Shown here piece by piece: positions 18,453 to 27,688 of a stretch of DNA of 64,000 nt; position 1 is the first letter of the stretch; every line of letters starts with the position of its first letter. The notes under the pieces were generated by a model. It saw nothing but the letters and a program-made list of their open reading frames with translations, had not been told where the DNA came from and ran no database searches. This DNA is from Glaciimonas sp. PCH181 (lineage in GTDB: Bacteria; Pseudomonadota; Gammaproteobacteria; Burkholderiales; Burkholderiaceae_D), in the NCBI RefSeq assembly GCF_003056055.1, contig NZ_PYFP01000001.1, forward strand, positions 2,666,001-2,730,000, read 5' to 3'. The position numbers and the translations under genes are program-made.

Positions 18453-19161
18453 TAACGTCAAAAAAAGCTTCGGCACCAATCAGGTGTTAAAGGGCATCCG
18501 GCTGGATGTCGAGCCAGGTGAAGTCATTGCCATCATCGGCAAAAGCGGATCAGGCAAGAGCACATTATTGCGGTGCATTAACGGCCTTGAAACCATCGAC
18601 GAAGGCAGTATCAGCGTCGCCGGTGCGCATTTGGGATCAACCGAAATTGAATTACGTGCGTTGCGCCTAAAGGTCGGAATGATCTTCCAGCAATTTAACC
18701 TGTTTCCGCATCTAACTGTCGGCCGCAACGTGATGTTGTCACCAATGATTGTCAAAGGTACAGCGGAAGCCGAAGCGCGGACGCTGGCGCAAAAAAATCT
18801 GGCACGGGTTGGGCTAGCAGAAAAATTCGACGCCTATCCAGATCAATTATCCGGCGGCCAGCAGCAACGCGTTGCGATTGCACGAGCGTTAATGATGCAA
18901 CCGCAAGCACTGCTATGCGATGAAATTACTTCTGCGCTAGACCCTGAACTGGTGAACGAAGTATTAAGTGTTGTGCGCGGTTTGGCAGATGAAGGAATGA
19001 CGCTGCTGATGGTCACGCATGAAATGCGTTTTGCGCGGGAAGTATGTGATCGGGTAGTGTTTATGCATCAGGGAAAAGTACACGAAATCGGACCGCCGGA
19101 AGATATTTTCGCGCATCCCAAGACGGTAGAGCTACAACAATTTTTGGGTGCAGGCGCGTGA
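18433..19161 (+). CDS. ABC importer ATPase, GlnQ/HisP type
   Basis: 242 residues with all ABC ATPase signatures: Walker [10 protein letters not shown] (about residues 36-44), Q-loop FQQFNLFPH, signature [15 protein letters not shown], Walker [14 protein letters not shown] and the H-loop VTHEM. The family is the polar amino acid group. It starts inside the end of the second permease with AAGGA ahead of the ATG, completing a regulator-binding protein-permease-permease-ATPase operon. Confidence 0.95.
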   Translation: MPLIAIDNVKKSFGTNQVLKGIRLDVEPGEVIAIIGKSGSGKSTLLRCINGLETIDEGSISVAGAHLGSTEIELRALRLKVGMIFQQFNLFPHLTVGRNVMLSPMIVKGTAEAEARTLAQKNLARVGLAEKFDAYPDQLSGGQQQRVAIARALMMQPQALLCDEITSALDPELVNEVLSVVRGLADEGMTLLMVTHEMRFAREVCDRVVFMHQGKVHEIGPPEDIFAHPKTVELQQFLGAGA

Positions 19162-19257
19162 TAATGTGATGAGGGAATGCAATACAGCGCGTTCTGTTTG
19201 ATAGCAACATCCCGCTATTCGTCCATATTTTTCATATAACTACGATTTAAAGCAAAA

Positions 19258-19288
19258 CGCCATCGCATCAATTTATGATGCGATGGCG
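19258..19288. terminator. Perfect 13-bp hairpin between convergent ABC and dsbB operons
   Basis: CGCCATCGCATCA (19258-19270) pairs perfectly with TGATGCGATGGCG (19276-19288) around ATTTA. Read on the minus strand it is followed by TTTTGCTTT, so it fits a terminator for dsbB transcription, and it also blocks readthrough from the ABC operon. Confidence 0.7.
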
Positions 19289-19376
19289 CAATCTAAAACC
19301 AGATTAAAACTGCCGGTCCAGCGTCACACTCTTTTATTCCTCTAATCGAGAGAATACAAAATAATTTTTCTGTTTT

Positions 19377-19982
19377 TTATTTTCCAAGCAATTGATAAAA
19401 AGTTGGATTACCTTCACATTCGCCGCCACCGCATTCCAACACGGTAGAGACCAGATTCGCCGCAATCAACAGCGTGAAAACGGCAATTGAAATTTTCCCT
19501 AAAACGGGCGAGGTCTGTCTATATTCTGCTGGGCGCTCTATCGTTTTCAGCATTAACATCACAGAAATAAATAGCGCCGCCGCGATTGCCGACAGCACTG
19601 CCAACGTATAAAAATGCACGCCAAAAACATCCGAACCATAGCCGTTTGTGCGTCCCGGAATAATATGTATCAGAACCTGACGTCCTGCCACCAAGCCGGT
19701 CAATAGTGCGCCCAACAAGGCAACGCCGTAATGTGCGCTACGAATGCCAAATCGGACATTCATCAAAAATCCAATCCCGATAGCGATCATGCCGACACGC
19801 TGCAATAAGCATAGGGGGCATGGAAGTTCGTTCAGCACCAACTGGTAATAGAAGGCAATCAACAGCGACAGGCTGATGCCAAATAACGCTAGGATATTGA
19901 GTAATTCGCTGATACGGATGGCCTGTGCGGTCGTCTTTTTTACAGCGGAAGAAAAATGATTGATCGAAAATTGCGTCTGCAT
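19377..19982 (-). CDS. dsbB: DsbB-family thiol oxidoreductase with relocated second cysteine pair
   Basis: 201 residues. DsbB reoxidises the periplasmic disulfide donor DsbA and passes electrons to quinone. The first redox pair is normal: CPLC at 55-58, followed by QRVG with the quinone-site arginine. The second periplasmic loop (about 106-123) has no cysteine, unlike classical DsbB. A fifth hydrophobic segment (about 163-182) precedes the tail LECGGGECEGN, placing C184 and C189 in the periplasm by the positive-inside rule (basic residues at 77-81 and 146-155). It follows the DUF5993-like gene by 13 bp. Homologues may be labelled DsbB or DsbI-like. Confidence 0.88.
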   Translation of the reverse strand: MQTQFSINHFSSAVKKTTAQAIRISELLNILALFGISLSLLIAFYYQLVLNELPCPLCLLQRVGMIAIGIGFLMNVRFGIRSAHYGVALLGALLTGLVAGRQVLIHIIPGRTNGYGSDVFGVHFYTLAVLSAIAAALFISVMLMLKTIERPAEYRQTSPVLGKISIAVFTLLIAANLVSTVLECGGGECEGNPTFYQLLGK

Positions 19983-19995
19983 GATAGTCGGCGCT

Positions 19996-20154
19996 TCAAA
20001 AGGAAAGATTAAGTGGGCTAGTCGCGTGGTGGTTGAACCATGCGACAGAGACGACTAACAGCGCAAACCACAAACCGAAGCCCGTTTTTTTCTTGCCGAG
20101 GATCATACTCACCACAGCAAGTAAGGCGATTAAGAATGGCAAAAACATGAACAT
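19996..20154 (-). CDS. DUF5993-like 52-residue membrane protein upstream of dsbB
   Basis: Start ATG at 20152-20154, stop TGA at 19996-19998. The product begins MFMFLPFLIALLAVVSMILG, then a KKK turn, then a second hydrophobic helix (FGLWFALLVVSVAWF) and a short tail with NHHATSPLN. Two membrane helices around a basic cytoplasmic hairpin suggest that both ends are periplasmic. Size, sequence style and its place 13 bp upstream of a DsbB gene match DUF5993, a family I recall beside dsbB. An AGAGAG site precedes the start. It may assist or stabilise the atypical DsbB; no function is established. Confidence 0.75.
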   Translation of the reverse strand: MFMFLPFLIALLAVVSMILGKKKTGFGLWFALLVVSVAWFNHHATSPLNLSF

Positions 20155-20542
20155 GAAAAACTCTCTTTTGTTAACCGGGATGAAAAAAATTCTGATAAAG
20201 ATATTTGTCAGAGAAGCGAAAATTTCTGGGTAATGGGGCTGGCTTTTATAGAGCGACGACTACTTGTGAGAGAAGCGCTATTTTCGAAGAAGTGGAAAAG
20301 TATAGCTGATCGAATACGGAAGGAAAATACAGACAATTCTGTTTCTGATACATACTATTCTTAACAGACTAAACTATCTGGAAAAACCGACGCCGATTTT
20401 TCAACACAAAATATCGACGCAAATTAAGCCGCTGACCGAAGCGCAAAGGCAATATTGACGATCATTAAAAATGACAGCACATTGTACGCTGTCATTTTAT
20501 TTTATCGCCTCAACATGCCGATAAGCCGCATGCAATAACCGA
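20155..20542. other. Intergenic region upstream of the DUF5993-dsbB operon
   Basis: About 390 AT-rich bases. No gene was seen besides antisense shadow frames. The part near 20160-20350 should contain the dsbB operon promoter; the far end carries the terminator at 20468-20498. Confidence 0.5.
20468..20498 (-). terminator. Terminator after the MHS transporter gene
   Basis: AAAATGACAGC (20468-20478) pairs with GCTGTCATTTT (20488-20498) around a nine-base loop. Flanking T-rich sequence exists in both directions, so it may act on both strands; the gene ending into it is the minus-strand transporter. Confidence 0.7.
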
Positions 20543-21838
20543 CTATGGCTCGTGCCGCAAATACCCTTCTTTGCTTGGATCACGCATGCGGATGGCGACG
20601 ATTAATGCTATCGCGCACAAGGCAGTGACGTACCAGTAAAAAGTGGATTCCATACCGATAGACTTCAGCTTTAACGCGACGAATTCAGCCGATCCGCCAA
20701 AGATTGCATTTCCCAATGCATACGATAAACCAACGCCCAGGGCGCGCACTTCTGGCGGGAACATTTCGGCCTTGATCAAGCCACTAATCGACGTATAAAG
20801 ACTGACGATTGCCAACGCCAGCAAGACTAATCCAAACGCAGCGTAGGGATTCGTGACCACTGCTAATGCGTGCAAAATCGGGACAGTGGCCAGCGTCGCC
20901 AACGCGCCAAACCAGATCATGGATGTACGTCGCCCGATTTTGTCGGACAACGCGCCAAACAGCGGTTGCATCAGCATATAAGCCAACAGCGCACCGGTCA
21001 TTACCGCGCTAGATGTTTTGGCGCTCATCCCTGCAGTGTTGACCAGATACTTTTGCATGTAGGTAGTAAATGTGTAGAAAATTAACGAACCACCGGCGGT
21101 AAAACCGATCACCGTCATAAACGCCCGTTTATGCTTCATCAGGCCAGCCAGCGTGCCCGCATCTTTATTTCTGCGCGAGTCGGCGGTCGAAGTTTCATTC
21201 AAGGATCGACGCAGATACAGCGCCACTACCGCCGCGCCCGCGCCAATCACGAAGGGAACCCGCCAGCCCCAGTCTTTGAGCTGCTCGGTACTCAGCAATT
21301 GCTGCAAAACTACCAAAACCAGCACCGCCAGCAACTGACCGCCAATCAGCGTCACGTATTGAAAAGAGGCGTAAAACCCGCGCTGGCCCTTAAGCGCAAC
21401 TTCGCTCATATACGTCGCGCTAGTGCCGTATTCGCCACCGACCGAAAGCCCTTGCAACAATCGGGCAAACAACAGCAACGCCGGTGCCGCTGCGCCGATG
21501 GTAGCGTAAGTCGGCAAGAAAGCGATCAGCAGTGAACCGGCACACATCATCAGCACCGACGTCATCATCGCGGTTTTGCGACCCCGCTTATCCGCGAGAC
21601 GACCGAAAACCCAGCCGCCAATAGGACGCATCAGAAAGCCAGCAGCAAAGACGCCTGCCGTATTCAATAATTGGGTGGTGGAATTGCCGCTGGGGAAAAA
21701 TGCTGGCGCGAAATAAATCGCGCAAAAGGAATAAACGTAAAAATCGAACCATTCCACCAGATTGCCTGATGAAGCACCAATAATGGCGAAAACACGCTTG
21801 CGGCGATCTTCGCTAACTGAAAGTTCTTGTTGTGGCAT
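20543..21838 (-). CDS. MFS transporter, metabolite:H+ symporter (MHS) family
   Basis: 431 residues from ATG 21838, chosen because AGGA lies 8 bases upstream; ATGs at 21847 and 21868 have no spaced site. Twelve membrane segments. MHS signatures: [34 protein letters not shown], and [20 protein letters not shown], which place it near KgtP, ProP and ShiA-type proton symporters. It probably imports a small carboxylate such as a 2-oxo acid, but the substrate is not determined. Monocistronic, with a terminator at 20468-20498. Confidence 0.9.
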   Translation of the reverse strand: MPQQELSVSEDRRKRVFAIIGASSGNLVEWFDFYVYSFCAIYFAPAFFPSGNSTTQLLNTAGVFAAGFLMRPIGGWVFGRLADKRGRKTAMMTSVLMMCAGSLLIAFLPTYATIGAAAPALLLFARLLQGLSVGGEYGTSATYMSEVALKGQRGFYASFQYVTLIGGQLLAVLVLVVLQQLLSTEQLKDWGWRVPFVIGAGAAVVALYLRRSLNETSTADSRRNKDAGTLAGLMKHKRAFMTVIGFTAGGSLIFYTFTTYMQKYLVNTAGMSAKTSSAVMTGALLAYMLMQPLFGALSDKIGRRTSMIWFGALATLATVPILHALAVVTNPYAAFGLVLLALAIVSLYTSISGLIKAEMFPPEVRALGVGLSYALGNAIFGGSAEFVALKLKSIGMESTFYWYVTALCAIALIVAIRMRDPSKEGYLRHEP

Positions 21839-22193
21839 GTGTCCCATCCTATATTTAATTAACAACAACGTTTTATAGTTTTATAACGTTTTATACGCCT
21901 TTTATGCCGGGCCTGTCGAACTGACTGCGAATCCAATTTTAATAAAATAACAATATAAATAGCGGCATGCGCCTCAACGATCAATTTCTGGATGGCAACT
22001 TAAAATAGCTTCAGTGGACACTTTCCCTTGATCCCAAGCCCTGCATGTGGCGTTCTTCGAGGGCTGCCAGCCCTTTACGCGATCAAAATGCACCATTTTT
22101 TCGCATCTGGGACGCAATCACTCTCAACTATAGAAATGCTTATACCTGCCAGACTTGTGTAAGATCGAACAATTGTAAGAATGGGTGCTGATC
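21839..22193. other. Divergent intergenic region with a short hairpin
   Basis: About 355 bases between the divergent MHS transporter and the SecD-head-like gene, containing no gene that I can support. AGGGCT-GCC-AGCCCT at 22060-22074 is a compact hairpin near the middle. Confidence 0.45.
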
Positions 22194-22937
22194 ATGCGTT
22201 ACGCAAAAAAAATAATGTCGCTGAGAAAAACACTGTTGGTATTTTTTCTGAGCGCATTCACGGCGATATCAGCCCATGCCGGCGAAATCAATTTTTCATC
22301 GGATCACGATTTCCTGGCAATCAATCTCAATATTAAAGATCAGGGTCTTGGCAACGCGGAATTTGTTGTCCTTAGCGTGACCCTGACGCCCATGGCAAGA
22401 CGCCGGTTAGAAGAGGCGTCACGCGGCTCTTTACAGCAAGATATGACGATCAGTCTGGATGGCAATATCATCAGTACGACCATCGTGCGTAGCGTGATGA
22501 AAAGTCCGCATCTAAAGCTGAGCCTTTCGCGCGAAATGGCGCGCAATGTGTTTCCCAGTCTGTTGTCTACGCCGGTGCAATCCATCTCTCTGTCGGGTTA
22601 TGCAATGCCTAACTGGACGCAGGGAACATGGGCCGAAAGTCTGACTGCCGACGCCCCTAATACCGAATATGCGGCCGATGAAAAACTATCCATCTCAAGC
22701 AAAACACTCAACGCACCAAGCTGCAAACACGTGAACCATACGGTGGTGGCGACTAGCGATTCTGTGGTGGAGTTACGCGTTGACCGGCGCAATAAATGCG
22801 TATTAGATGAAGTATCGGTTGCCAAAATGATTCTGACCAGAACGACCGAAGCTGAGCGAATTGTGATTTCGCTGTACGCCATCGGCAGCGATTTCAATGG
22901 GCCGCCTACCAGAGAAAGCACCTATCGCCGTCAATAA
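22194..22937 (+). CDS. Secreted protein with a region resembling the SecD periplasmic head
   Basis: 247 residues from ATG 22194; a GTG at 22185 and an ATG at 22215 are alternatives. A signal peptide ends at SAHA. The section VVLSVTLTPMARRRLEEASR, then MTISLDGNIISTTIVRSVM, resembles the SecD/SecDF P1 head pattern (an LT-x-x-GA-x-x line, then LDGKVISAPVI), but no membrane helices follow, so this is not a translocase subunit. The C-terminal half has two cysteines in PSCKHVN and NKCVLDE that could form a disulfide. A stand-alone periplasmic protein of unknown function; the fold similarity is my inference. The M13 peptidase gene follows after 129 bp. Confidence 0.6.
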   Translation: MRYAKKIMSLRKTLLVFFLSAFTAISAHAGEINFSSDHDFLAINLNIKDQGLGNAEFVVLSVTLTPMARRRLEEASRGSLQQDMTISLDGNIISTTIVRSVMKSPHLKLSLSREMARNVFPSLLSTPVQSISLSGYAMPNWTQGTWAESLTADAPNTEYAADEKLSISSKTLNAPSCKHVNHTVVATSDSVVELRVDRRNKCVLDEVSVAKMILTRTTEAERIVISLYAIGSDFNGPPTRESTYRRQ

Positions 22938-23066
22938 AAATGGGGATTACTATGGCCAAATCGTGGGCTTTCTGTTGATAGGATCGCGCTGTAAAACGTC
23001 GCATTTTTTAAAAGCGCAAACGGCGAAACACTATTTTTTCGATTAACTATTAAGGATTTTTTACTC

Positions 23067-25163
23067 GTGAATCGTTTTATGACTCAAACTCTGATTGCCG
23101 CAGCAGGAATAACGATGATCACCGGCACCAGCAGCGCTGCCGACGCCTTATCCCCCACTACTTCGCCTGTTTCAACGTCCCCGATTACCGTCTCATCCAC
23201 CGCGCTAATATCTGGCATCGACATGCAAAACGTCGATACTGCGGTTCGCCCGCAAGATGATTTTTACACGTTTGTCAATGGACAATGGCTAAAAAAGACA
23301 GAGATCCCCGCCGACAAATCGTCATGGGGAGCCTTCTACGAGTTACGCGAAAATTCGTTAAATCAGTTACATACGATTGTTGATGCGATCAGTAAAGACA
23401 CCGCAGTCAAGCCCGGCACCAATGCGCAAAAAATCGCTGACATGTACGCCAGCTTTATGAGTGAAAAGGCGCTCGATAGTCTGGGCGTGGCGCCGTTAAG
23501 CAGCGAATTTGCCAAAATTGATGCACTACAAAATAAAAATCAGATCGCGGGCATGATTGCCCATCTGTCTCGTATCGGCGTAACGGTTCCCTACGATATC
23601 GGGATTCATCAGGATGCACGGGATTCCACCAAAGTGATTGCCGATCTGGGGCAAAGCGGCCTCGGGTTGCCGGATCGTGATTACTATCTGAAAGACGATG
23701 ACGCCAAACTGAAAGACACCCGCACCAAGTATCTGGCGCATATGGAGAAAATGCTGACACTGGCAGGCGACGCCGATGCTGCAAAAAAAGCTGCCGACGT
23801 CCTAAGTCTCGAAACTGCACTGGCCGCCTTGCAATGGAGCAAAGTCCAAAACCGAGACCCCGTCAAAACCTATAACAAAGTTGAACTTAGCAAATTGCCC
23901 GCATTGGCACCGCACAATAATTGGCATAGCTATCTGTCCGATGCTGGCCTGAAGGACAAAGTTTCCTACGTGGTAGTTAGTCAGCCCAGCTACATTCAGG
24001 GCTTCGATCAGGTATTAGAAAAAACCTCGCTCGATGCTTGGAAAGCCTACTTTAAATGGCACGTTCTGAGCAAATTCTCGTCAGCGTTATCCAAGCCTTA
24101 CGTTGACGAAAATTTTGCGTTTTATGGCGGCGTATTACGCGGCGTTCCAGAAAATGAACCACGCTGGAAGCGCGGCATAAAAATGGTCGAAAATACCGTT
24201 GGTGAAGGACTCGGCGAACTTTACGTCGCCCAATATTTTCCACCGGAAAACAAAGCACGAATGGAAAAACTGGTCAGCAATCTGATCGCAGCCTATCGTG
24301 GAAGTATTCACACGCTGGACTGGATGGGACCGGCCACCAAACAACAGGCAGAGAAGAAACTTTCGACGCTCAGCACCAAAATCGGCTATCCGAATAAATG
24401 GCGTGATTACAGCACTCTCACCATCAAAAAAGATGATCTGGTCGGTAATATCATCCGGGCAAACACCTTTGAATATCAACGTAATATCAATAAACTGGGC
24501 AAACCGGTCGACCGCGATGAATGGGGCATGACGCCACAAACTGTGAACGCGTATTACAATCCGGAGCTGAACGAAGTAGTGTTCCCGGCAGCAATTTTGC
24601 AACCGCCATTCTTTAACGCGCAGGCGGATGACGCCGTGAACTATGGCGGCATCGGCGCTGTGATTGGGCATGAAATCAGTCACGGTTTTGATGATCAGGG
24701 TAGCCAGTACGACGAAGTCGGCAATTTGCGTGACTGGTGGACCAAAGACGATCACGAAAAATTTGCGGTGAAGACTAAGGCATTAGTGGCGCAATACAGT
24801 GCATATAGTCCGGTAGCTGGCTATAAAGTGAATGGTGAACTTACATTGGGCGAAAATATCGCTGACAATTCCGGCCTCACAATTGCCTACAAAGCCTATC
24901 AATTATCATTGGCTGGCAAGACCGCCCCGTTGATCGACGGGATGACCGGCAACCAGCGGTTTTACCTGGGCTGGGCGCAAGTCTGGCGCAGTAAAGTGCG
25001 CGAAGCCCAAGCCATCGTATATGTCAAAACCGACCCGCATTCTCCGCCGCAATTCCGCGGTAATGGCACGCTGGCTAACCAACCGGGATTTTATAGCGCG
25101 TTTGATGTAAAACCCGGTGACAAGATGTATTTACCACCGGCACAGCGCGTCATTATGTGGTGA
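23067..25163 (+). CDS. M13-family (neprilysin/PepO-like) zinc metallopeptidase
   Basis: 698 residues. A signal-type N-terminus (about 1-26, ending SSAADA) indicates export. The M13 N-terminal domain begins GIDMQNVDTAVRPQDDFYTF VNGQW (two blocks). The zinc site is HEISH at 535-539 with third ligand E596 in GENIADNSG; NAYYNPELNEVVFPAAILQP is the typical substrate-binding stretch. The extreme C-terminus VIMW keeps the aromatic end of the family. Likely cleaves short peptides in the periplasm or outside. A strong terminator follows. Confidence 0.95.
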   Translation: MNRFMTQTLIAAAGITMITGTSSAADALSPTTSPVSTSPITVSSTALISGIDMQNVDTAVRPQDDFYTFVNGQWLKKTEIPADKSSWGAFYELRENSLNQLHTIVDAISKDTAVKPGTNAQKIADMYASFMSEKALDSLGVAPLSSEFAKIDALQNKNQIAGMIAHLSRIGVTVPYDIGIHQDARDSTKVIADLGQSGLGLPDRDYYLKDDDAKLKDTRTKYLAHMEKMLTLAGDADAAKKAADVLSLETALAALQWSKVQNRDPVKTYNKVELSKLPALAPHNNWHSYLSDAGLKDKVSYVVVSQPSYIQGFDQVLEKTSLDAWKAYFKWHVLSKFSSALSKPYVDENFAFYGGVLRGVPENEPRWKRGIKMVENTVGEGLGELYVAQYFPPENKARMEKLVSNLIAAYRGSIHTLDWMGPATKQQAEKKLSTLSTKIGYPNKWRDYSTLTIKKDDLVGNIIRANTFEYQRNINKLGKPVDRDEWGMTPQTVNAYYNPELNEVVFPAAILQPPFFNAQADDAVNYGGIGAVIGHEISHGFDDQGSQYDEVGNLRDWWTKDDHEKFAVKTKALVAQYSAYSPVAGYKVNGELTLGENIADNSGLTIAYKAYQLSLAGKTAPLIDGMTGNQRFYLGWAQVWRSKVREAQAIVYVKTDPHSPPQFRGNGTLANQPGFYSAFDVKPGDKMYLPPAQRVIMW

Positions 25164-25207
25164 TGTATTGCAGGTAATTCAGACAATAATCGATTGCCGG
25201 AAATATA

Positions 25208-25238
25208 AAAAAGCCACCGTTATCAGCGGTGGCTTTTT
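25208..25238. terminator. Rho-independent bidirectional terminator
   Basis: GCCACCG (25213-25219) pairs with CGGTGGC (25227-25233), extended by five A:T pairs, with TTTTT after the stem on the plus strand and AAAAA before it. It serves the M13 peptidase gene and the convergent NlpA-type gene. Confidence 0.9.
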
Positions 25239-25276
25239 GCATTACAGCAGGATGCAATTACTGCGGTCTAACCAGA

Positions 25277-26092
25277 TTACGAGGCTGCCAGCATCCCACC
25301 TTTGAATTCTGTTTCGACAAATTTCTTTACCTCTTCTGATTGATAGGCTTTCACCAGTTTTTGCAACCAGGGCTGGTCTTTATCTTTTTCGCGTACGGCA
25401 ATCAGGCAAGCGTATGGGCCATCAGCGCTTTCAATGACCAGACTATCGCGTGCGGGATTCAAACCGGCTTTGACGGCGTAATCAGCATTGATTGCAGAGG
25501 CATCCAGATCATCCAGTGTGCGTGGCAACTGCGCCGCATCGATCTCGACGAATTTGAATTTCTTCGGATTCTCAACGATATCTATCGGCGTCGCATTTAC
25601 GCCCGAGACTGGATCGATGCCCGTCCGCAATTTGATGAGACCATTCTTCTGCAATAGCAGCAAAACGCGACTTTCATTGGCCGGGTCATTTGGTAAGCCA
25701 ATTTTGGCGCCAGCCGGTAACGCGGCTAATGTGCGGTATTTTTTTGAATATAGCGCCATCGGACCAGTGATAGTGCGACCGACACCAATCAGTTTGTATC
25801 CACGCGCTTTGATTTGCGCGTTCAAAAATGGCCGATGTTGATAGGAATTAGCATCCAGTTCACCGGCGTCCAACGCGGCATTGGGTTGAATGTAATCGTT
25901 AAATTCGATGATCTGTAATTTCAAACCCGGCTGCCGTTCGATAATCCGTTTAACCACTTCCAGCACTTGCGCTTGCGGCCCGCTGGTCGCGCCTATTTTG
26001 ATGATTTTGTCTTCGGCGAAACTGTTGATACTCGCTGCCAGTAATAACAATCCTGTGATCACGTACTTAAACTGCTTAAACCGATTCGGCAT
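25277..26092 (-). CDS. MetQ/NlpA-family substrate-binding protein, orphan
   Basis: 271 residues. The signal peptide MPNRFKQFKYVITGLLLLAA ends at NSFA with no lipobox cysteine, so it is probably soluble rather than a lipoprotein like classical MetQ. The fold markers IKIGATSGPQAQVLEVVK, FNDYIQPNAALDAGELDANS, FVEIDAAQLPRTLDD and INADYAVKAGL are clear. MetQ proteins bind methionine and analogues for the MetNI importer, but no metN or metI lies in this window. Location downstream of an SfnB/FMN-monooxygenase set suggests a sulfur compound as ligand. Confidence 0.88.
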   Translation of the reverse strand: MPNRFKQFKYVITGLLLLAASINSFAEDKIIKIGATSGPQAQVLEVVKRIIERQPGLKLQIIEFNDYIQPNAALDAGELDANSYQHRPFLNAQIKARGYKLIGVGRTITGPMALYSKKYRTLAALPAGAKIGLPNDPANESRVLLLLQKNGLIKLRTGIDPVSGVNATPIDIVENPKKFKFVEIDAAQLPRTLDDLDASAINADYAVKAGLNPARDSLVIESADGPYACLIAVREKDKDQPWLQKLVKAYQSEEVKKFVETEFKGGMLAAS

Positions 26093-26142
26093 ATATTTCC
26101 CCTGAAATAAAATTACTGTCCAACGCTAGACATTCTTAAAAA

Positions 26143-27525
26143 CTAGACCGCTACTGCCGCAGCCTGCTGACGATAGGTCGCTGCAAGATGCTGTTCGGGC
26201 AAATGTGCATGGCCGTTACCGAATAACTTTTCTCGCAGCGTGCCGTTTTCGTAGTCGGTTTTATAGACGCCGCGCCGTTGCAGTTCTGGAATCACCAAAT
26301 CCACGAAGGCTTCAAAACTTTCGGGGCTGACGGTGCGGGTGAGATTAAAGCCATCGATATCGGTTGCCTGTATCCACTCTTCCAATGCATCTGCAACTTG
26401 CGAGGGTGAACCGACAATCACTGGATAACGGCCGCCTAATTCCAATTGCTTGAGCAGCTTGCGCTTGGTCCAGGCAAGGTCGGGATTGGTGATGGTCTTG
26501 ACCAGCGATTCAATCGCGTTGCTTTTGACGTTGCGTATTGGTTCGTCTAGTTCGTATTTTGAGAAATCGATGCCGGTCCCGCTGGAAAAGTGCGCCAGTC
26601 CTGCTTCGGGGCTGGCGTAGCTGACATAGTCGCCATACAGTTCCCAGGCTTCTTTTTCGGTAGGCGCAACGACGACCGTCAGTCCCATGAATATTTTGAC
26701 GTCGGTGGCGGCTCGGCCTTGGTCCAGCGCAGCTTGCCGGGCGCTGATAACTAGTTGACGGGCTGCGTCTTTGGTTTGGCTGGAAATGAAGACGCATTCG
26801 GCGTGACGGCCAGCGAAAATTTGTCCTCGGCCGGAGGAGCCAGCCTGATATAGGACTGGCGTGCGTTGCAATGAGGGTTCGCTCAAATGGTGCGCTTCGA
26901 CGCGGTAGTAGTCGCCACGATGGTCGATTTTGTGGACCCGGTCGGGGTGGGCGTAGATGCGTTGCTTACGGTCACGCGGGACTGCTCCGTCTTCCCAACT
27001 GCCTTCCCACAATTTGTAGACAACTTCCATGAATTCATCGGCACGATCGTAGCGTTGATCGTGGGGTAATTGCTCGGCTTGGCCCATCGCTTTTGCGGCG
27101 CTTTCGAGGTAGCCAGTGACGATATTCCAACCGATGCGACCTTTGGTCAGGTGATCTAGCGTGGACATTTTTCGTGCGAATAAAAATGGTTGTTCGTAGC
27201 TGAGATTGACTGTGACACCGAAGCCGAGGTGTTTGGTGACGTGCGCCATTGCCGAGATCAGCATCATCGGATCGTTGACTGGGAGTTGGATTGATTCGCG
27301 TAATGTCAGGTCTACGGACTGCTGATAGACGTCGTAGACGCCGACTATATCGGCTAAAAATAATCCATCGAATTTGCCGCGTTCTAGCAGTTCGGCCAGA
27401 TCGGTCCAATATTTGATATCGGTGTAGCTTTCTGAGCGGTCGCGGGGATGAGTCCAGAGGCCGTGGTTGATGTGACTCACGCAGTTCATGCTGAAGGCGT
27501 TGAGGAGGATTTTCTTTTTTGGCAT
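26143..27525 (-). CDS. FMN-dependent monooxygenase, NtaA/SnaA/DszA family
   Basis: 460 residues from ATG 27525 (MPKKKILLNAFSMNC matches family starts); the open frame extends to 27666 but that part covers a large hairpin. A luciferase-like TIM barrel with GLWTHPRD, DGLFLADIVGVYD, RIGWNIVTGYLESAAKAMG, VLYQAGSSGRGQIFAGRHAE and IDGFNLTRTVSPESFEAFVD, diagnostic of two-component flavin monooxygenases acting on sulfones, nitrilotriacetate and similar compounds. It needs a separate FMN reductase, not seen here. Neighbouring sfnB-type genes point to desulfurisation of an organosulfur compound. Confidence 0.92.
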   Translation of the reverse strand: MPKKKILLNAFSMNCVSHINHGLWTHPRDRSESYTDIKYWTDLAELLERGKFDGLFLADIVGVYDVYQQSVDLTLRESIQLPVNDPMMLISAMAHVTKHLGFGVTVNLSYEQPFLFARKMSTLDHLTKGRIGWNIVTGYLESAAKAMGQAEQLPHDQRYDRADEFMEVVYKLWEGSWEDGAVPRDRKQRIYAHPDRVHKIDHRGDYYRVEAHHLSEPSLQRTPVLYQAGSSGRGQIFAGRHAECVFISSQTKDAARQLVISARQAALDQGRAATDVKIFMGLTVVVAPTEKEAWELYGDYVSYASPEAGLAHFSSGTGIDFSKYELDEPIRNVKSNAIESLVKTITNPDLAWTKRKLLKQLELGGRYPVIVGSPSQVADALEEWIQATDIDGFNLTRTVSPESFEAFVDLVIPELQRRGVYKTDYENGTLREKLFGNGHAHLPEQHLAATYRQQAAAVAV

Positions 27526-27582
27526 TTTTTCTATTCGGTGATGGGGATGTGGTTTTAGCTGATGTATGTCGGGGAGTGTTAT

Positions 27583-27659
27583 TTGAAACGGTTGGCGCTC
27601 CGTCGGGGCTTTGTCGGAGGTAGTCCGACAAACTAGCCACGGAGCGCCAACCATTTCAA
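27583..27659. repeat. Large nested inverted repeat between monooxygenase and SfnB genes
   Basis: An outer stem of 21 bases (27583-27603 with 27639-27659, one mismatch; core GGTTGGCGCTCCGT) encloses an internal loop and an inner perfect stem TTTGTCGGA / TCCGACAAA (27610-27618, 27624-27632) with loop GGTAG. It lies in the 163-base gap between two cotranscribed minus-strand genes. No T-run follows on either strand, so an mRNA-processing or stabilising element, or a small palindromic repeat, is as likely as a terminator. Confidence 0.85.
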
Positions 27660-27688
27660 TGACCAATGAACCGAACTAAACCAAAACC

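Noticed and set aside
22060-22074. AGGGCT-GCC-AGCCCT as a rho-independent terminator
   Set aside because: It lies between divergent genes, where no transcript should end, and has only two T after the stem; kept only as a note in the gap entry.
27035-27640. 201-codon minus-strand frame overlapping the 5' part of the FMN monooxygenase
   Set aside because: Arg/Ser/Thr-rich shadow of the monooxygenase in another frame, running across the large hairpin; no family features.
27526-27666. Longer N-terminus for the FMN monooxygenase (start at 27666)
   Set aside because: The extra 47 residues are encoded by the nested hairpin and have no family counterpart; homologues start at MPKKK.
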